From Daphnia pulex (Eukaryota > Arthropoda > Branchiopoda > Diplostraca > Daphniidae): DNA of 64,000 nt. The position numbers and the translations under genes are program-made. The DNA is taken from assembly GCF_021134715.1 (NCBI RefSeq), contig NC_060021.1, positions 2,170,001-2,234,000 of the forward strand, read 5' to 3'. The notes beneath the pieces were generated by a model that was not told where the DNA came from, made no database searches, and worked only from the letters and a program-made list of their open reading frames with translations. Shown in pieces: positions 22,638 to 33,740 of the stretch (positions are counted from its first letter, which is position 1; each line of letters begins with the position of its first letter).

Positions 22638-25600
22638 TCAGAAAGCAAATTGAGATGTAACCGAAGGGAGGCCGTTGCACCATTTTTCGATAAAATCAAG
22701 CGTTTCGTGAAGTTGGCGATTGTCCGGCCAACGTTTAACTGCCACAAGAAAACGGTTCCAATCTTCTCGGTTTGTTTCTTTGCCTTGGGCCGGGAATTTG
22801 ACCGGCTGTTTCAGCACCGGATAGCCCGTCAGAACGCACGGAGTAGCAGGCGGATCGGACGACCTCTTCCAGTTGACAAGGCAGGCTTCGTAAACTCCAC
22901 GCTCATCCATTGGCAATTGCTATAATTATTTATAAAACATTCCTGACATATTTTCGTCCCGCGTAATATAAGAAACCTCAAAACGAACCTGTTCGATGTG
23001 CTGATCAAGTGAGACGGCCAATACCCACTCTTTTGCTATCTCTTTAAGTAGACCGCTCACGCACGGCTTGACAGGTATGCAGAGTGTGTCGTAAGGGACG
23101 TCCGTCTGTTCGAAATCCGCATTATCCAGCAAGGTAGCATCGGCACTGTCGCCGTTCTCTTCAATCATATCAGCGATATCCAAATAGCGATTGAGCAGAA
23201 CAAACGCCAAATTGTCCCAGCCTACGGCCTGTTTTAAAAAGAAATGTCAAGATATTCAAAAAGTCTCATGTATATATAGTAAATTGATAGACACCTTGGC
23301 GTTGGTTCCGGCCTCGTAAAAGGCTCGGTCAGCCGGAATGAGATCCGCATAGCGGAGCAATGAAATGCTAGCTTTGGTGGCGACGACTTCAAGCCCTCCG
23401 ACATTTTGACACACGTTGCTGATCACCATGTAATGGAAGAGTCGTAAGAAGCGCTCGAATTCCATGTTGATGGTCGGTGATGTCACTTCCTTCACCTGTT
23501 TGGAAAATAAAATTTAAATAAACAAACAAAAAACCCAACATTTCGTAGGTGGTTTTGTTTAAATTTTTTAAATACCAGACTGTGAAAAATGTTTCGTAAA
23601 CCAATCAGCGATTTAATGTCGTTTTTATCTTCGAGTAAAATTTCAGTTGCAAGATGTCGGTAGATATTCAAATTTTGGGGTTTGGCCGGTGCCCCGTACT
23701 TGATGAATAATTCCAGGGCGACTGAGCTGCGTTGCTGCTTGATTAGTTCGGTGGAATAGATGGCCACATACCTATACAAAAACGAGCGATGAATTTGTTG
23801 TCAAAAAAATATCCTATTGGAAATCAATCAATTCGTCACAAACTTGTTTAGTAATTCAGGTCCATGTTTCTGGGCTTTCTGAAGAACTTGATCCCATTGT
23901 CCCTGACTGGCCAGCATTTCCAGGGCCCCGCCCAAATCGACATCGGCCAGTTGATCGGCTTTTCCTTCCGAGCGCAGCCATTCACGGTATGCCGTTTCAA
24001 CGCGAGGATAGTAGTCCGGCTCGAGTTCCTGGGCGATTTTCCGCGCCCGTGTCCAGTCTCGAGCCTCCATCAGAATGTCGACGGCGTCGCGGACGCTGTC
24101 GACGCTTAGATAGAGTTGGGCGGCAGCTGCCGGCTGGCCAATCTCTTTCAATTGACGGGCCGCATTACGCACTAGGACGACGGCCTTGTCTTCATCCAGG
24201 AACTTGACAGCCAATTCTGATGCCTTGTTCCAAAGAGCAATCAGTTTCCCAGGTTCGTTGACCATCGCTATTGTAATCTGTGGCCAGAAATAGTGATGTC
24301 ATTTCAATCAAATTTAGAATTCATTAATTAAGCTAATAACCTTGAAGTAGCAATCGACGGCGCGAGAGAATTCGCCTTGTTGCTCCCAGTCACGAGCCTG
24401 GGTCATCAGACTAACTGCGTTGACACCCTGGGTCTTGGTGACGTAATGGTCGTATTCGTCCTGCAGGGCGGCCAGACGATTGGGTAAATATTCTTTGGCC
24501 ACCCGCAGAGCATCTTGCCACCTTCCTCTCTCCTTGTAGCCCTGCAATAAGAGAAGCGGCTGCTGGGCTCGTAAAATTAAAGTTTCGTATTGCTGGAAAT
24601 CGCCAGCCTCCAGTGAGGCCTGAGCCCTTGAAATCAGGATCTGATTCAGCGCTTCCGGGTCGTGTTGTTCGGCTAATTGTTCGGCTGCCAACCAATCTCC
24701 TCGACTTAAATGCATGTCAATAGCTTCCCGAACCGCTCCCGCCTGGTTTCAATATCTGATTTTCAATTATTTCCCAACTATAAGCAACAGATTTATTTAA
24801 ATTAAAACCTTGACAAAAGCTTCTTCCGCTTCCTTCCAGTGATCGGAAGCTTGCAAGTGGACAGCCAATTGGCGTTGAACTGCTTTCAGTTTATGCGGCG
24901 CTACAGTTTGCGCCATGCTCACGGCAAATTCAAACTAATTCATTTGAATTCAAATGGAAAATAATTATTATTTATTGAATTTTAGAGGTTGCTGACGTGC
25001 ATGTTATACCATTTCTTGGTCGCATGCCAAAGCGATGCATTCTTCTGCCATTCCGTGGCGTAATAATAATTTGCCGCCCACTTCCGGACCTACGCTCACA
25101 GCCCATTCCAGGGCCAGTGCAGCAGCTTCTTTGGCACTTCCCTTGGCTTGGGCTACCCGGAAGGCATCCTCCCATAGGCCACAATCTCTGTACATGGTTA
25201 CAGCATCTTTCCAATGATTGGCCTAATAAAAAAAAATGATTTCGACATAACATAGGGCAAATTTCTCATTTGAACATGTCATAATTACCGCGATAAAATG
25301 TTTCTCGGCGGATTTCCGGTTTCCATCGGCCTGCAGCTGTCGAGCAATGTCCAAGTGGTAGTGAAACAACTGGTCCGGCTGGTGGTTGCTAATCAGACGG
25401 ACGAGTTGATCGTAGTTCTTGGTGGAGCGGTACATTTCGACGGCCAAATCGATCAACTGGGCGGCGACGTAGAGTTGTTCGGCATCCCGCAAACGGCCGG
25501 CCTTCACCAGCGCCTGACCTTCGTCCGTGAAAAGTCGTTTCATTTCGGCCGCCGGTAACGAATGTTTGGCCGCCTCATACGCCCTGCTCCAATGACCTAA

Positions 25601-28600
25601 TCAATTCATCAAAAGTTATTTCATTATTTTCCCATTCATGCTAATAGCCTACTGTTCTTACCAGCAGAAATGTACATTTGGACGACTTCCATGGGCAGAT
25701 TGCCTCTGATGAAAAACTTTTCAGCTTTCTCGTAGGCTCGAGTGGTGGCGTAATAGCGGCCGAGCATTTGAAAGTGTTCCGGTTCGACGTTGGATTCGCC
25801 GACGACTTCCAAAATATCGGCGGCTTTCTCCCATTGGCGAGCGTCGATGGCCGCCCTGAGGGCCGTCGTCATCTTCCCGGCTTCGATGTAGTGAGCTATG
25901 GCTTGTTCCGGTCGATGGGTGGTCATGAGATGATCACCCCACAACTCTTCCAGCAAGATCACTTCTCCGGGGAAAGAATGGCGGGCTAAATCAATAGCTT
26001 TGGCGTAGGAATGACCTTTGCGGTAGAATTCCAGGGCTCTGTCCGCTTTGCCGGTCGCCTGGTAAACCTCGCCCACCTGGACGTACATGTTGCAACGCTG
26101 CAAAGCCGTCACCACTTGATGAACCGCCTCCGCGTCGGATAAGAGCTCCTCTCTGTGCAGCATCAGTCTGTTATAATCAATAAAGGAGCTATTGGATTAA
26201 GTTGATCGTTCCTCTTATAACCCGAATTATGATTTTTTACTTGGCCGCCTTGGAAGGAAGGCCGGCTTTGAGGCACATGTTGACGGCCGATGGGTAGTCT
26301 CCCAATCGCTCATAGACTTCGGCAGCTGCCGATTCCTGACAAGTTGTTTGCAGCCATTGCAGGTAGTCTTGCCTAAATGTCAAAATTTTAAATGAAAAAC
26401 TGTAATACAAATAACATTTTTCTTTTACATTTCACCTGATTTGATGTCTGTCTGAAAGATTATAAGTCTCCGCTACTCGAAGGGCGTCCTCCCATTGGAG
26501 TAATTGGCGGTACATCCGCACAGCGTCATCCGGACTGCCTTGATCGATGTAAATGCGCTCAGCTGTGGCTAAATCTCGCTGGAAAATGGCCATTCGGGCT
26601 TGAACCAGTGGCGAGCTGAATCCATCGCCCTCTGGAATAGAATCAGTTAAATCAACTCAAACGAATTTAGAAATGTGAATTTTTAAAACTTAATTAATTA
26701 AATACTGATTGTTTTAGCGACTTCCTCAGAGGCTCGCACCGTTTCCATCAGAAAACGAACTTTGGCGATGTCTCCGAGAGCGGCGAAGCAGCGGCTGGCG
26801 ATGCGCAATTCGACGGCGTCGAGGCTGATGCGAGCCAAAGTGGCCCAGAGTCCTTTGGCAGAGCCGGGCGAATGGGAATCGAGTCGTTCCAGGTAGGACA
26901 GAGCCCGGACCAGATCGCCGTCCTCGATGGCCGTCCCAAATTCAATCAGCTGATCGTCCAGGGCGATTTCGTTGATGATGGTTCCGTCCTGGACGCGGAC
27001 AACTGTCCTTCCGCCCGCCTCTTTGACAATGTCCAGTACTTCGCCGCGGATGTCGATGGTCTGGACCTTGTCGCTGCTCTCGGCGTGATACCAAACGTGG
27101 AGCAAGGATGGACTTTGGGCGACGATGACGTCACTGCCCGTCACCCACTCCACAAAGAGACACGAACTGAGCAAAAGCGTTTTAGTCGAGGTGGCCAGAT
27201 CGACCATGTAGAGCCGCAATTTCTGATCGCGGAACAGCAACTTTCGGCCCGTCTCGTTCATTTCAAGCCAATCGATTTTCGATTCGTGCGAGATGTGACC
27301 CAACGAATGGCCGGTCACCAAATCACCTTCAAAAATGTAATTAACATTTCATTGATAAAAAGAAGTTTTTTGTGTGAGGCAGGAATTACTGATGCCAATA
27401 GTTTTCAAGTCCAGTAGATAAGCCAATCGTTTCACGTTATCCCCCTCTTTACGGTGGCGCTCGTTTATGCGGACGCTGATCAGATGCGGATTCATAAATT
27501 CCATCCTAAGAAATTTCAATTGTAAATAATAATTATTGACAAAATCATTGGAAATGAGAGAAACCTCAAACGTTCCAAAATGGCATTGACACCGTATTCT
27601 ATCAGCGTGAGTTCACCCCGAGAGAAAACCATGCAGGCGTGCGGAGTGTCAAAATGGAATTTCGTTTTATTTCCATCCTGCAATCGGGAGGGGGAAAAAA
27701 AGAGAATGTCAAAGGAATTTCCGGAATTTTTCTTAATTTTAATTCCGTAAACCTGAACGACTTCCGGTTCCTTCCACGACACTTCGCTAACGAGTCCACG
27801 TTTCAAGTCGGCGACGATAAGCGTCCGATCGGTACGAGCCACGGCGTAATTTTCTCTGCCCATGATTCTAACCTGAAATAGTATGTACGTTATGATGATA
27901 ATGCGTAACGTTTTCGAATTAAAATCTTGTTGATACCGTTTCGATTTCCAGGCCGGGATGCGTGCGGATGACTACCGGATGGAAAAAAGGAACACCTTCT
28001 TCCGGTACGGATTTGATGACTACTTGACTAGATGAAATGTAAATGATCTCCACTCGACCATTCCACAAAGTTCTCCTGCGTGTGTAGATAAATTATTAAA
28101 CACAATAGTAACAGATTGAAAATGAAAAATGGATTATGAATACTTGGCGACGGTTTCCAAGAGTTCCACTCCGCCGCAAAGAGAAGAGGAGACCAGATAA
28201 AGCGAATCGGTTCGCCATGCCAAACACGTCACCGTGTACATGTTTTTGATCTCCTTGATTGCGCTTTCTTCCCATTGTCTCTTCCTCGAATTGAACGACA
28301 GGATGCGAATCCTTTTGAAACAGGATCCGATTTGATTGAATTGATTTCTCGAACTCTTATATTTTTATTATATCGTGAATGCATACTTATCGAAACTTCC
28401 TAGAGCGACCATCTGACCGCATCCGCTTGACACGGCCACAGTAATTTCGTGTTCGTCCTTGACTCGACTGTAATCAAACTGTTGAAGTGGCCTTCCTTCG
28501 GCCGAGTAACAAATCAGCTTCTGGTCCGATCCAGATGCTAAAATTAACGGGCCAGCCCAAACAAGAGCAGTGGGAGCCACTCCATGAACCACAACTTTTC

Positions 28601-29519
28601 CCTGTGTGTACACGAGACGGTGATTTTTATAATTAATATTATCACGAATAATCTGGGTAGTACCTGAGGAAGAGCAGTGCCATCATCTGCCACATAAAAT
28701 CGAACAATCGTTCCGTCAGCGTGTCCAGAGATAAAACCGGTTCCCGATTGACTATAGTAAACTAAACAATTTTAGATTTGCAGTTAATTAAAACTTAAAA
28801 AATATAGATTCCCTACTTGGAGACTAGTGTTTCGACAAAGGACTCTGTGGCGTAGAGTGTCTGGGATTTGTTGGTTTTGATGTGGGCAGCGCGTACTTTT
28901 CCGTCAGTCAACCCGAGAATAATTGGCCCTTGGCTAGGCCAAATTAAGCAGGTAACAGAGCTCGCCTGAGCAAATTTATTACAGATAACTTTTTTATCCC
29001 CCCTGCCATCAGCAACCCCAAAACGGCGTGAATGAATATCAATTTTGCCGCGAAATTTAAAAACCGCATTTCAATACCAATCATCGCCGATTTTGTAGAC
29101 AAAGACAATTTGATCCGTCTGTCCTATGGCGATTTTGGTAGAGTCGGGAGAAAAAGCTATTCCTTTGATGCTGTAACTTTTCTTGCCGTACTGAACGAGG
29201 GACAAAAGAGAGTACAGATTGACCAATTTAAACAAGTCAATTTCTCATATTATTACTAACTTTGGAATCGGATGGTTTAGTCGAAAATTTGTCTCTCTTC
29301 TCTCCATTGGCGTCAAAAAGAAACACGACTCTTTCTGCGGTTGCCACAGCTAATTTCTGGCCATTGACCGACCAACACATACCACACGTTTTGGCGGCGC
29401 CATCCTTTTTAGAAGAATCATTTCCTCATTCAACGAATTTATAAAATAATATAAAGGTTTTATTTTTAAATCTCACTCACTTGATAAGGTAGAAGAGTCT
29501 TTGCTCGACGTATTTGCAT
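22638..29519 (-). CDS. IFT172: Intraflagellar transport protein 172, complete gene of 24 exons
   Basis: IFT172 is the largest peripheral IFT-B subunit, needed for tip turnaround of transport trains in cilia. The start gives [13 protein letters not shown], as in other IFT172 proteins. Coding exons by GT/AG and phase: 29519-29481, 29404-29261, 29190-29078, 29002-28817, 28751-28664, 28601-28387, 28311-28144, 28075-27937, 27872-27753, 27677-27565, 27505-27390, 27326-26706, 26631-26436, 26372-26241, 26167-25662, 25596-25289, 25222-25010, 24934-24809, 24742-24341, 24277-23844, 23771-23576, 23495-23295, 23228-22989, 22919-22638. They sum to 5298 bases, 1765 residues, near the usual length of about 1750. 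The N-terminal third is WD40-like ([23 protein letters not shown]), followed by TPR-like helical repeats ([15 protein letters not shown]) and the family C-terminus [14 protein letters not shown]. All phases agree, so the gene looks intact. Arthropod cilia are limited to sensory neurons and sperm, so expression should be restricted. Confidence 0.97.
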
Positions 29520-30003
29520 TTTTAAGAATCAGTATGTTTAAAACATTTTCCAGAAATGTATCGGATAATTTTTCAGAAAATGAAAAAACGAGTGTTTTGA
29601 ATCTTTCTTGGTTGCTAGGCAACAAGCCAATCAATAATAGAGGGCGCCGTAAGTAGAACAACCCTGCAAGTAAAGTAAATCGAATTAAAAAAAAAGAAAA
29701 ATTATGGATTTGAAATATTTATTGTGTATTTAAAAATTATTATAATCTTAAATGAATGTAAATGGTTTCCAAATCATCTCATAAAACTTAAATTTCAGAT
29801 CTGGCAATAGCTTTCCGTTTGAAATTTTTTTTTGGCACACACCTCCCTCTCACGAAGTCAGTTGTAAAAAAGCTTAAGGTCGAACGACGTCCCCCTTCTG
29901 CTGCTCTTGCCCCTGGCCCAGCTTCCTTCTTTCTCAGTTTCTCAATTAGTTTTATCCTAGCTGCTTAATAATACTGTATCGACAATTTTATTGATATTAC
30001 AAT
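29520..30003. promoter_or_regulatory. Divergent promoter region IFT172 / UBE2C
   Basis: The 484 bp separate two start codons facing away from each other. It holds the X-box, a CCAAT box near the IFT172 side, and pyrimidine-rich sequence (29890-29960) near the UBE2C side. TTTGAA motifs near 29712 and 29818 could be cell-cycle CHR-like sites, but such short motifs occur by chance. No TATA box was seen. Confidence 0.6.
29611..29623 (-). promoter_or_regulatory. RFX X-box in the IFT172 promoter
   Basis: GTTGCTAGGCAAC is a perfect inverted-repeat X-box, the binding site of RFX/DAF-19 factors that switch on ciliary genes. It lies 92 bp upstream of the IFT172 start codon, the usual place for such sites. 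A CCAAT box follows at 29626-29630. Confidence 0.85.
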
Positions 30004-30665
30004 ATGGCTCAAAATATTGATCCAGTCAACGGGTCCAACAATAGTACGGCGATGAAAGATGGGGACGGGCCTGCGTCGGCCACGAAACACCAGTCGACCA
30101 GCAAACGGTGAGAAACATACCAAACAGAAAAAAATGGCTTCAGTAGTTAATGTTATAATAACTTTGTACATTTTTGCAGATTGCAGCAAGAGCTTCTTAC
30201 ACTCATGATGTCTGGTGATAAAGGAATCTCTGCTTTCCCAAACGGTGACGAATTTTTTTCATGGATTGGCACAATCATTGGCCCAAAGGGAACGGTAAGT
30301 CTTCAGACCATCTTTTGTAGTTTGTAACTTACCTTAATGTCTTTGTGTTTTAGGTTTATGATGGTTTAATATATAAACTAAGCCTCACCTTTCCAAATGG
30401 CTACCCTTTTACTGCCCCAACAGTCAAGTTTGTCACTCCTTGCTTCCATCCTAATGTGGACACATATGGTAACATCTGCCTGGACATACTCAAGGACAAA
30501 TGGTCTGCTCTCTACGATGTCAGGACAATCCTTCTGTCCATTCAAAGCCTGCTTGGAGATCCCAACAATGACAGCCCTCTGAATGGCCAAGCAGCTCAAC
30601 TATGGTCTGATCAAGTTGCCTACAAGAAATTACTGCTTGAGAAATTTCAAGACATCAAATCCTGA
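30004..30665 (+). CDS. UBE2C: Ubiquitin-conjugating enzyme E2 C
   Basis: UBE2C is the E2 that works with the anaphase-promoting complex to start ubiquitin chains on mitotic substrates. Exons 30004-30107, 30180-30294 and 30354-30665 join in phase to 531 bases, 176 residues, close to the 179 of the human protein. The N-terminal extension of about 30 residues is followed by [20 protein letters not shown], the HPN motif ([11 protein letters not shown]) and the catalytic cysteine in NICLDIL, and the C-terminal helix [18 protein letters not shown]. The Drosophila counterpart is vihar. The start was chosen because it gives the usual extension length. It is divergent from IFT172. The gene appears intact. 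Confidence 0.96.
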
Positions 30666-31798
30666 ACCCAATCTGAGGTTTTATACCATCATCATCGTTC
30701 CATAGCTATAATACAATGTCACTCTTCCAATGTTTACAGAAATTCTTGGTTTCCTAATTTCAAGTCTTTTAATTGTGCTGTAATGGTGCCTGTTCTAAAA
30801 AAAGAAAAATAGAAGCAAAATTTTGCATTCCAGATTTTGATGTTGAGTTTCATTGTGCGGGAATTGGATGAGGATTGAGGACTTTTGTTTCATTTCTGAT
30901 CACCTAAACTACAGCTATTTTTATTTAATTTAGAATATTTGTGCGTAAATTTCAAACATACGTGGTAACGTGGAATATTGTACGACTGATCACCGTCAAA
31001 TTAGAATTTTAGACATTGTACAATTCAAAGTTTAGCTTGAGCTCAGCAATGTTGGTATAGAATTTAACATAATTTAAATATTTATAGTTACGACGTTATA
31101 AGGCAAAGTTAATGTTGTATCACTTGTATGTGTTCTCAAGCTTGAAGGCCAGCTAAAATAGTTTTAAATATGCAATTTTTATTGAATGAACGTTTTTCGA
31201 TAGCCTAATTCTTAAATGAATTTTAGCCTCAGCTTGAATTTCCGAGCTTACCAAACATAGTTTAAGTGTGCCGTACCAAGGGTATGCGAATTATTAACGT
31301 TGAAAATTTAAAAAACGTAATTTTTAAAAATAAAATTTTCAAGGCAACCGCTAGACTCGCTACGCATTTTCTTTCGAATGTGTGTCAACACATCTAGTAG
31401 AAATTTAACGCCTGCAGTCCACTCCAGCGTACACTTTAAGAAATTTTGGTAATATTACAATCAATTTGAAGCATTTATGAACTACTCGCGATGAAACAAT
31501 TTTGGACGTTCAAACAAATTCAATACAGATTTATGAACGTTTATTTCGTTAATTAGCAGATTTTCTGAACGCAATCTTATACTTTTAGTAGTAGCTAACG
31601 TAAAAGTCCCACGTCTAAATTTCCGTGCTACAGAAATGGGAAATAACGACGCGTAAAATAAATCGAAAGATCGTCTGCTGTTTAGCTGTTGTGTTATTGC
31701 CATTGCTGTAGAACAACGCGGCTACAAGTCCTCACGTTTCGCGCGTAAATCACGATAAAATTTTCATCTTCACAACCGTTTGAAATCGTTAATTCATT
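30666..31798. other. UBE2C 3' UTR and TFIIS upstream region
   Basis: AT-rich; the first part is presumably UBE2C 3' UTR and the last 100-200 bp the TFIIS promoter and 5' UTR. No TATA box or other element is clear. Confidence 0.4.
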
Positions 31799-33049
31799 AT
31801 GGATTGCGAAAAAGATGTGCTACGTATTCAGAAGAAGTTGGATAAGATTGTGAAAGAAGAGCTGGTAACATATTTTGCTCATCTAATACGTCACGTTGTG
31901 GTTCAAGTTGTACGATATTAACTTGACGTTACAGGGCCAAGATGAAGCGTTGGATTACTTGAAAGCTTTGAAAGATCTACCAATTAATTTGGCTGTTTTA
32001 ACTAGCACTAGAATTGGTATGACTGTCAATGCTATCCGCAAGAAAAGTGAAAATGATGAAGTCAACAATCTCACCAAAGCGTTAATCAAGAAATGGAAGA
32101 AGCTCCTACCTGGTAACTATTAAATTTTTTGTTATACTCCCAAACTGTCGTTACTTTCCTGGTTTGGAAATTTTGACTCAGGATCAGCTAACCCAAAAGA
32201 AGGCACAAAAGAGGAGGGGAAAGTATCTGAAAAAACCAAAGAACCACCAAAAGAGACTCCTTCGAAAGAATCATCCAAAGACAAAAAAGGTTCCTCTAGC
32301 AGTGTCCAATCTTCATTTCCTGCCCTACCATCAACAACCACAGACTCAGTTAGGCTTAAATGCCGGGAGATGTTGTGTGCTGCAATTAAAGGAGATGGTG
32401 TTGCTGTAGATGGTACACACACTTAAATTTATAACTTTGACTTATTCATCAACTGTTACAAAATAGGTGGAGGCGATCCTGAGTACCTGGCCCAAATGCT
32501 GGAGGAATGCATTTACAAAGAGTGTAGAAATACAGACATGAAATACAAGAACCGAGTTAGAAGTCGAGTTTCTAATCTGAAGGACGCCCGAAACCCCAAT
32601 TTGCGCCTCAATTTTCTCTGTGGTCAAGTTAGCCCTGCTCGTCTTTCGAATATGACTTCTGAAGTGAGTAGTAACTGAGGATGATTACGTTTTATTAGAG
32701 ACGAATGTGTACTCAAATTAAATTGTATTCATAATCTAAACTTATTTTAGGAAATGGCTTCTGATGAAATGAAGAATATTCGCCAAAAGTTTACTAAAGA
32801 AAGCATCAACGATGCTCAGCTGGCCACAGTTCAGGGTACACAAACCGATCTCCTCAAGTGCGGAAAGTGCGGAAAACGCAACTGCACTTACAATCAGGTA
32901 TGATAACCTTTGGTTTTTGAAAATGTAACGTAAAAATTACAACTCGTGTACTTTTTCATTTTTCTCAGGTCCAAACACGAAGCGCTGATGAGCCGATGAC
33001 GACTTTCGTTCTCTGCAACGCTTGCGGCAATCGATGGAAGTTCTGCTAA
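31799..33049 (+). CDS. TCEA1: Transcription elongation factor TFIIS
   Basis: TFIIS rescues backtracked RNA polymerase II by stimulating transcript cleavage. Exons 31799-31864, 31935-32112, 32182-32412, 32467-32663, 32751-32897 and 32969-33049 join in phase to 900 bases, 299 residues, the typical length. The N-terminal LW domain ([24 protein letters not shown]) is followed by a basic, serine-rich linker. Next comes the polymerase-binding domain II ([31 protein letters not shown]) and a C-terminal zinc ribbon with CGKCGKRNC and CNACGNRW. The catalytic acidic pair is present in RSADEPMT. The symbol follows the human paralogue; arthropods usually have one gene (TfIIS), so the exact paralogue is not implied. 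Intact. Confidence 0.95.
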
Positions 33050-33740
33050 AAACCTTGTGTTGTACCAATAATGCTAAAATAACAACAAAAATTCAAGTTC
33101 GTTACCTACGTTTTGGTTAAGACAATGCCTCCGAATCCTTTTGACTAACCTTTCTTAGCCCATTATTTTCCCCCTCCCCAAAATGCACCTCAGAAGTGGA
33201 AAGCAAGTTTTGGATATTTCCCTCTCAGCTCAATAGAGTCCCTTATTTGCATTAATGGCTCTATAGTAAAAACTGACTGAATACAAATTGTAAGACCTGA
33301 TCATCGAGTTTAGCTGATGTATTAAATTTTATCTTTTTCTGTGACCACCATTAACCGTTTAATTAGGTACGAAAACAAACAAAAAAATTGGGGAATATCA
33401 ATTTGTTCCGAGTGCTACCCGTCAGCGACCAAAATTATAAACGATCATGAACAGTGCATTAAACAGTCGACTAATATGTAAAAAAATTCTAACCAGAAAA
33501 TGGGCCAGAAAATATCATGGGAAACAGCGGGGAATGGAAATAAATGATGTGCACAGCGAGAAGAGCCTTTCCGTGCAACAGAACATAACAGCATAGTCAG
33601 AAAAACTTTAGATGTTTGTATATGCCATGATTTTTGTCAAAAGTTGAACACGAGGCATCTGTCCTTTGGGATAAGACCTCGCTAAATAAAATAAAAAGTG
33701 TACGGTATTGCAGATTATTATTTCGAATATTCGTGAGTGT
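33050..33740. other. Convergent 3' UTR region between TFIIS and HEXD
   Basis: The two genes end toward each other 691 bp apart. The sequence is AT-rich with no recognised element. Confidence 0.4.

Noticed and set aside
26872-27417. Plus-strand open frame of 181 codons
   Set aside because: Lies antisense to IFT172 exon 12 and has no family likeness; caused by codon bias of the true gene.
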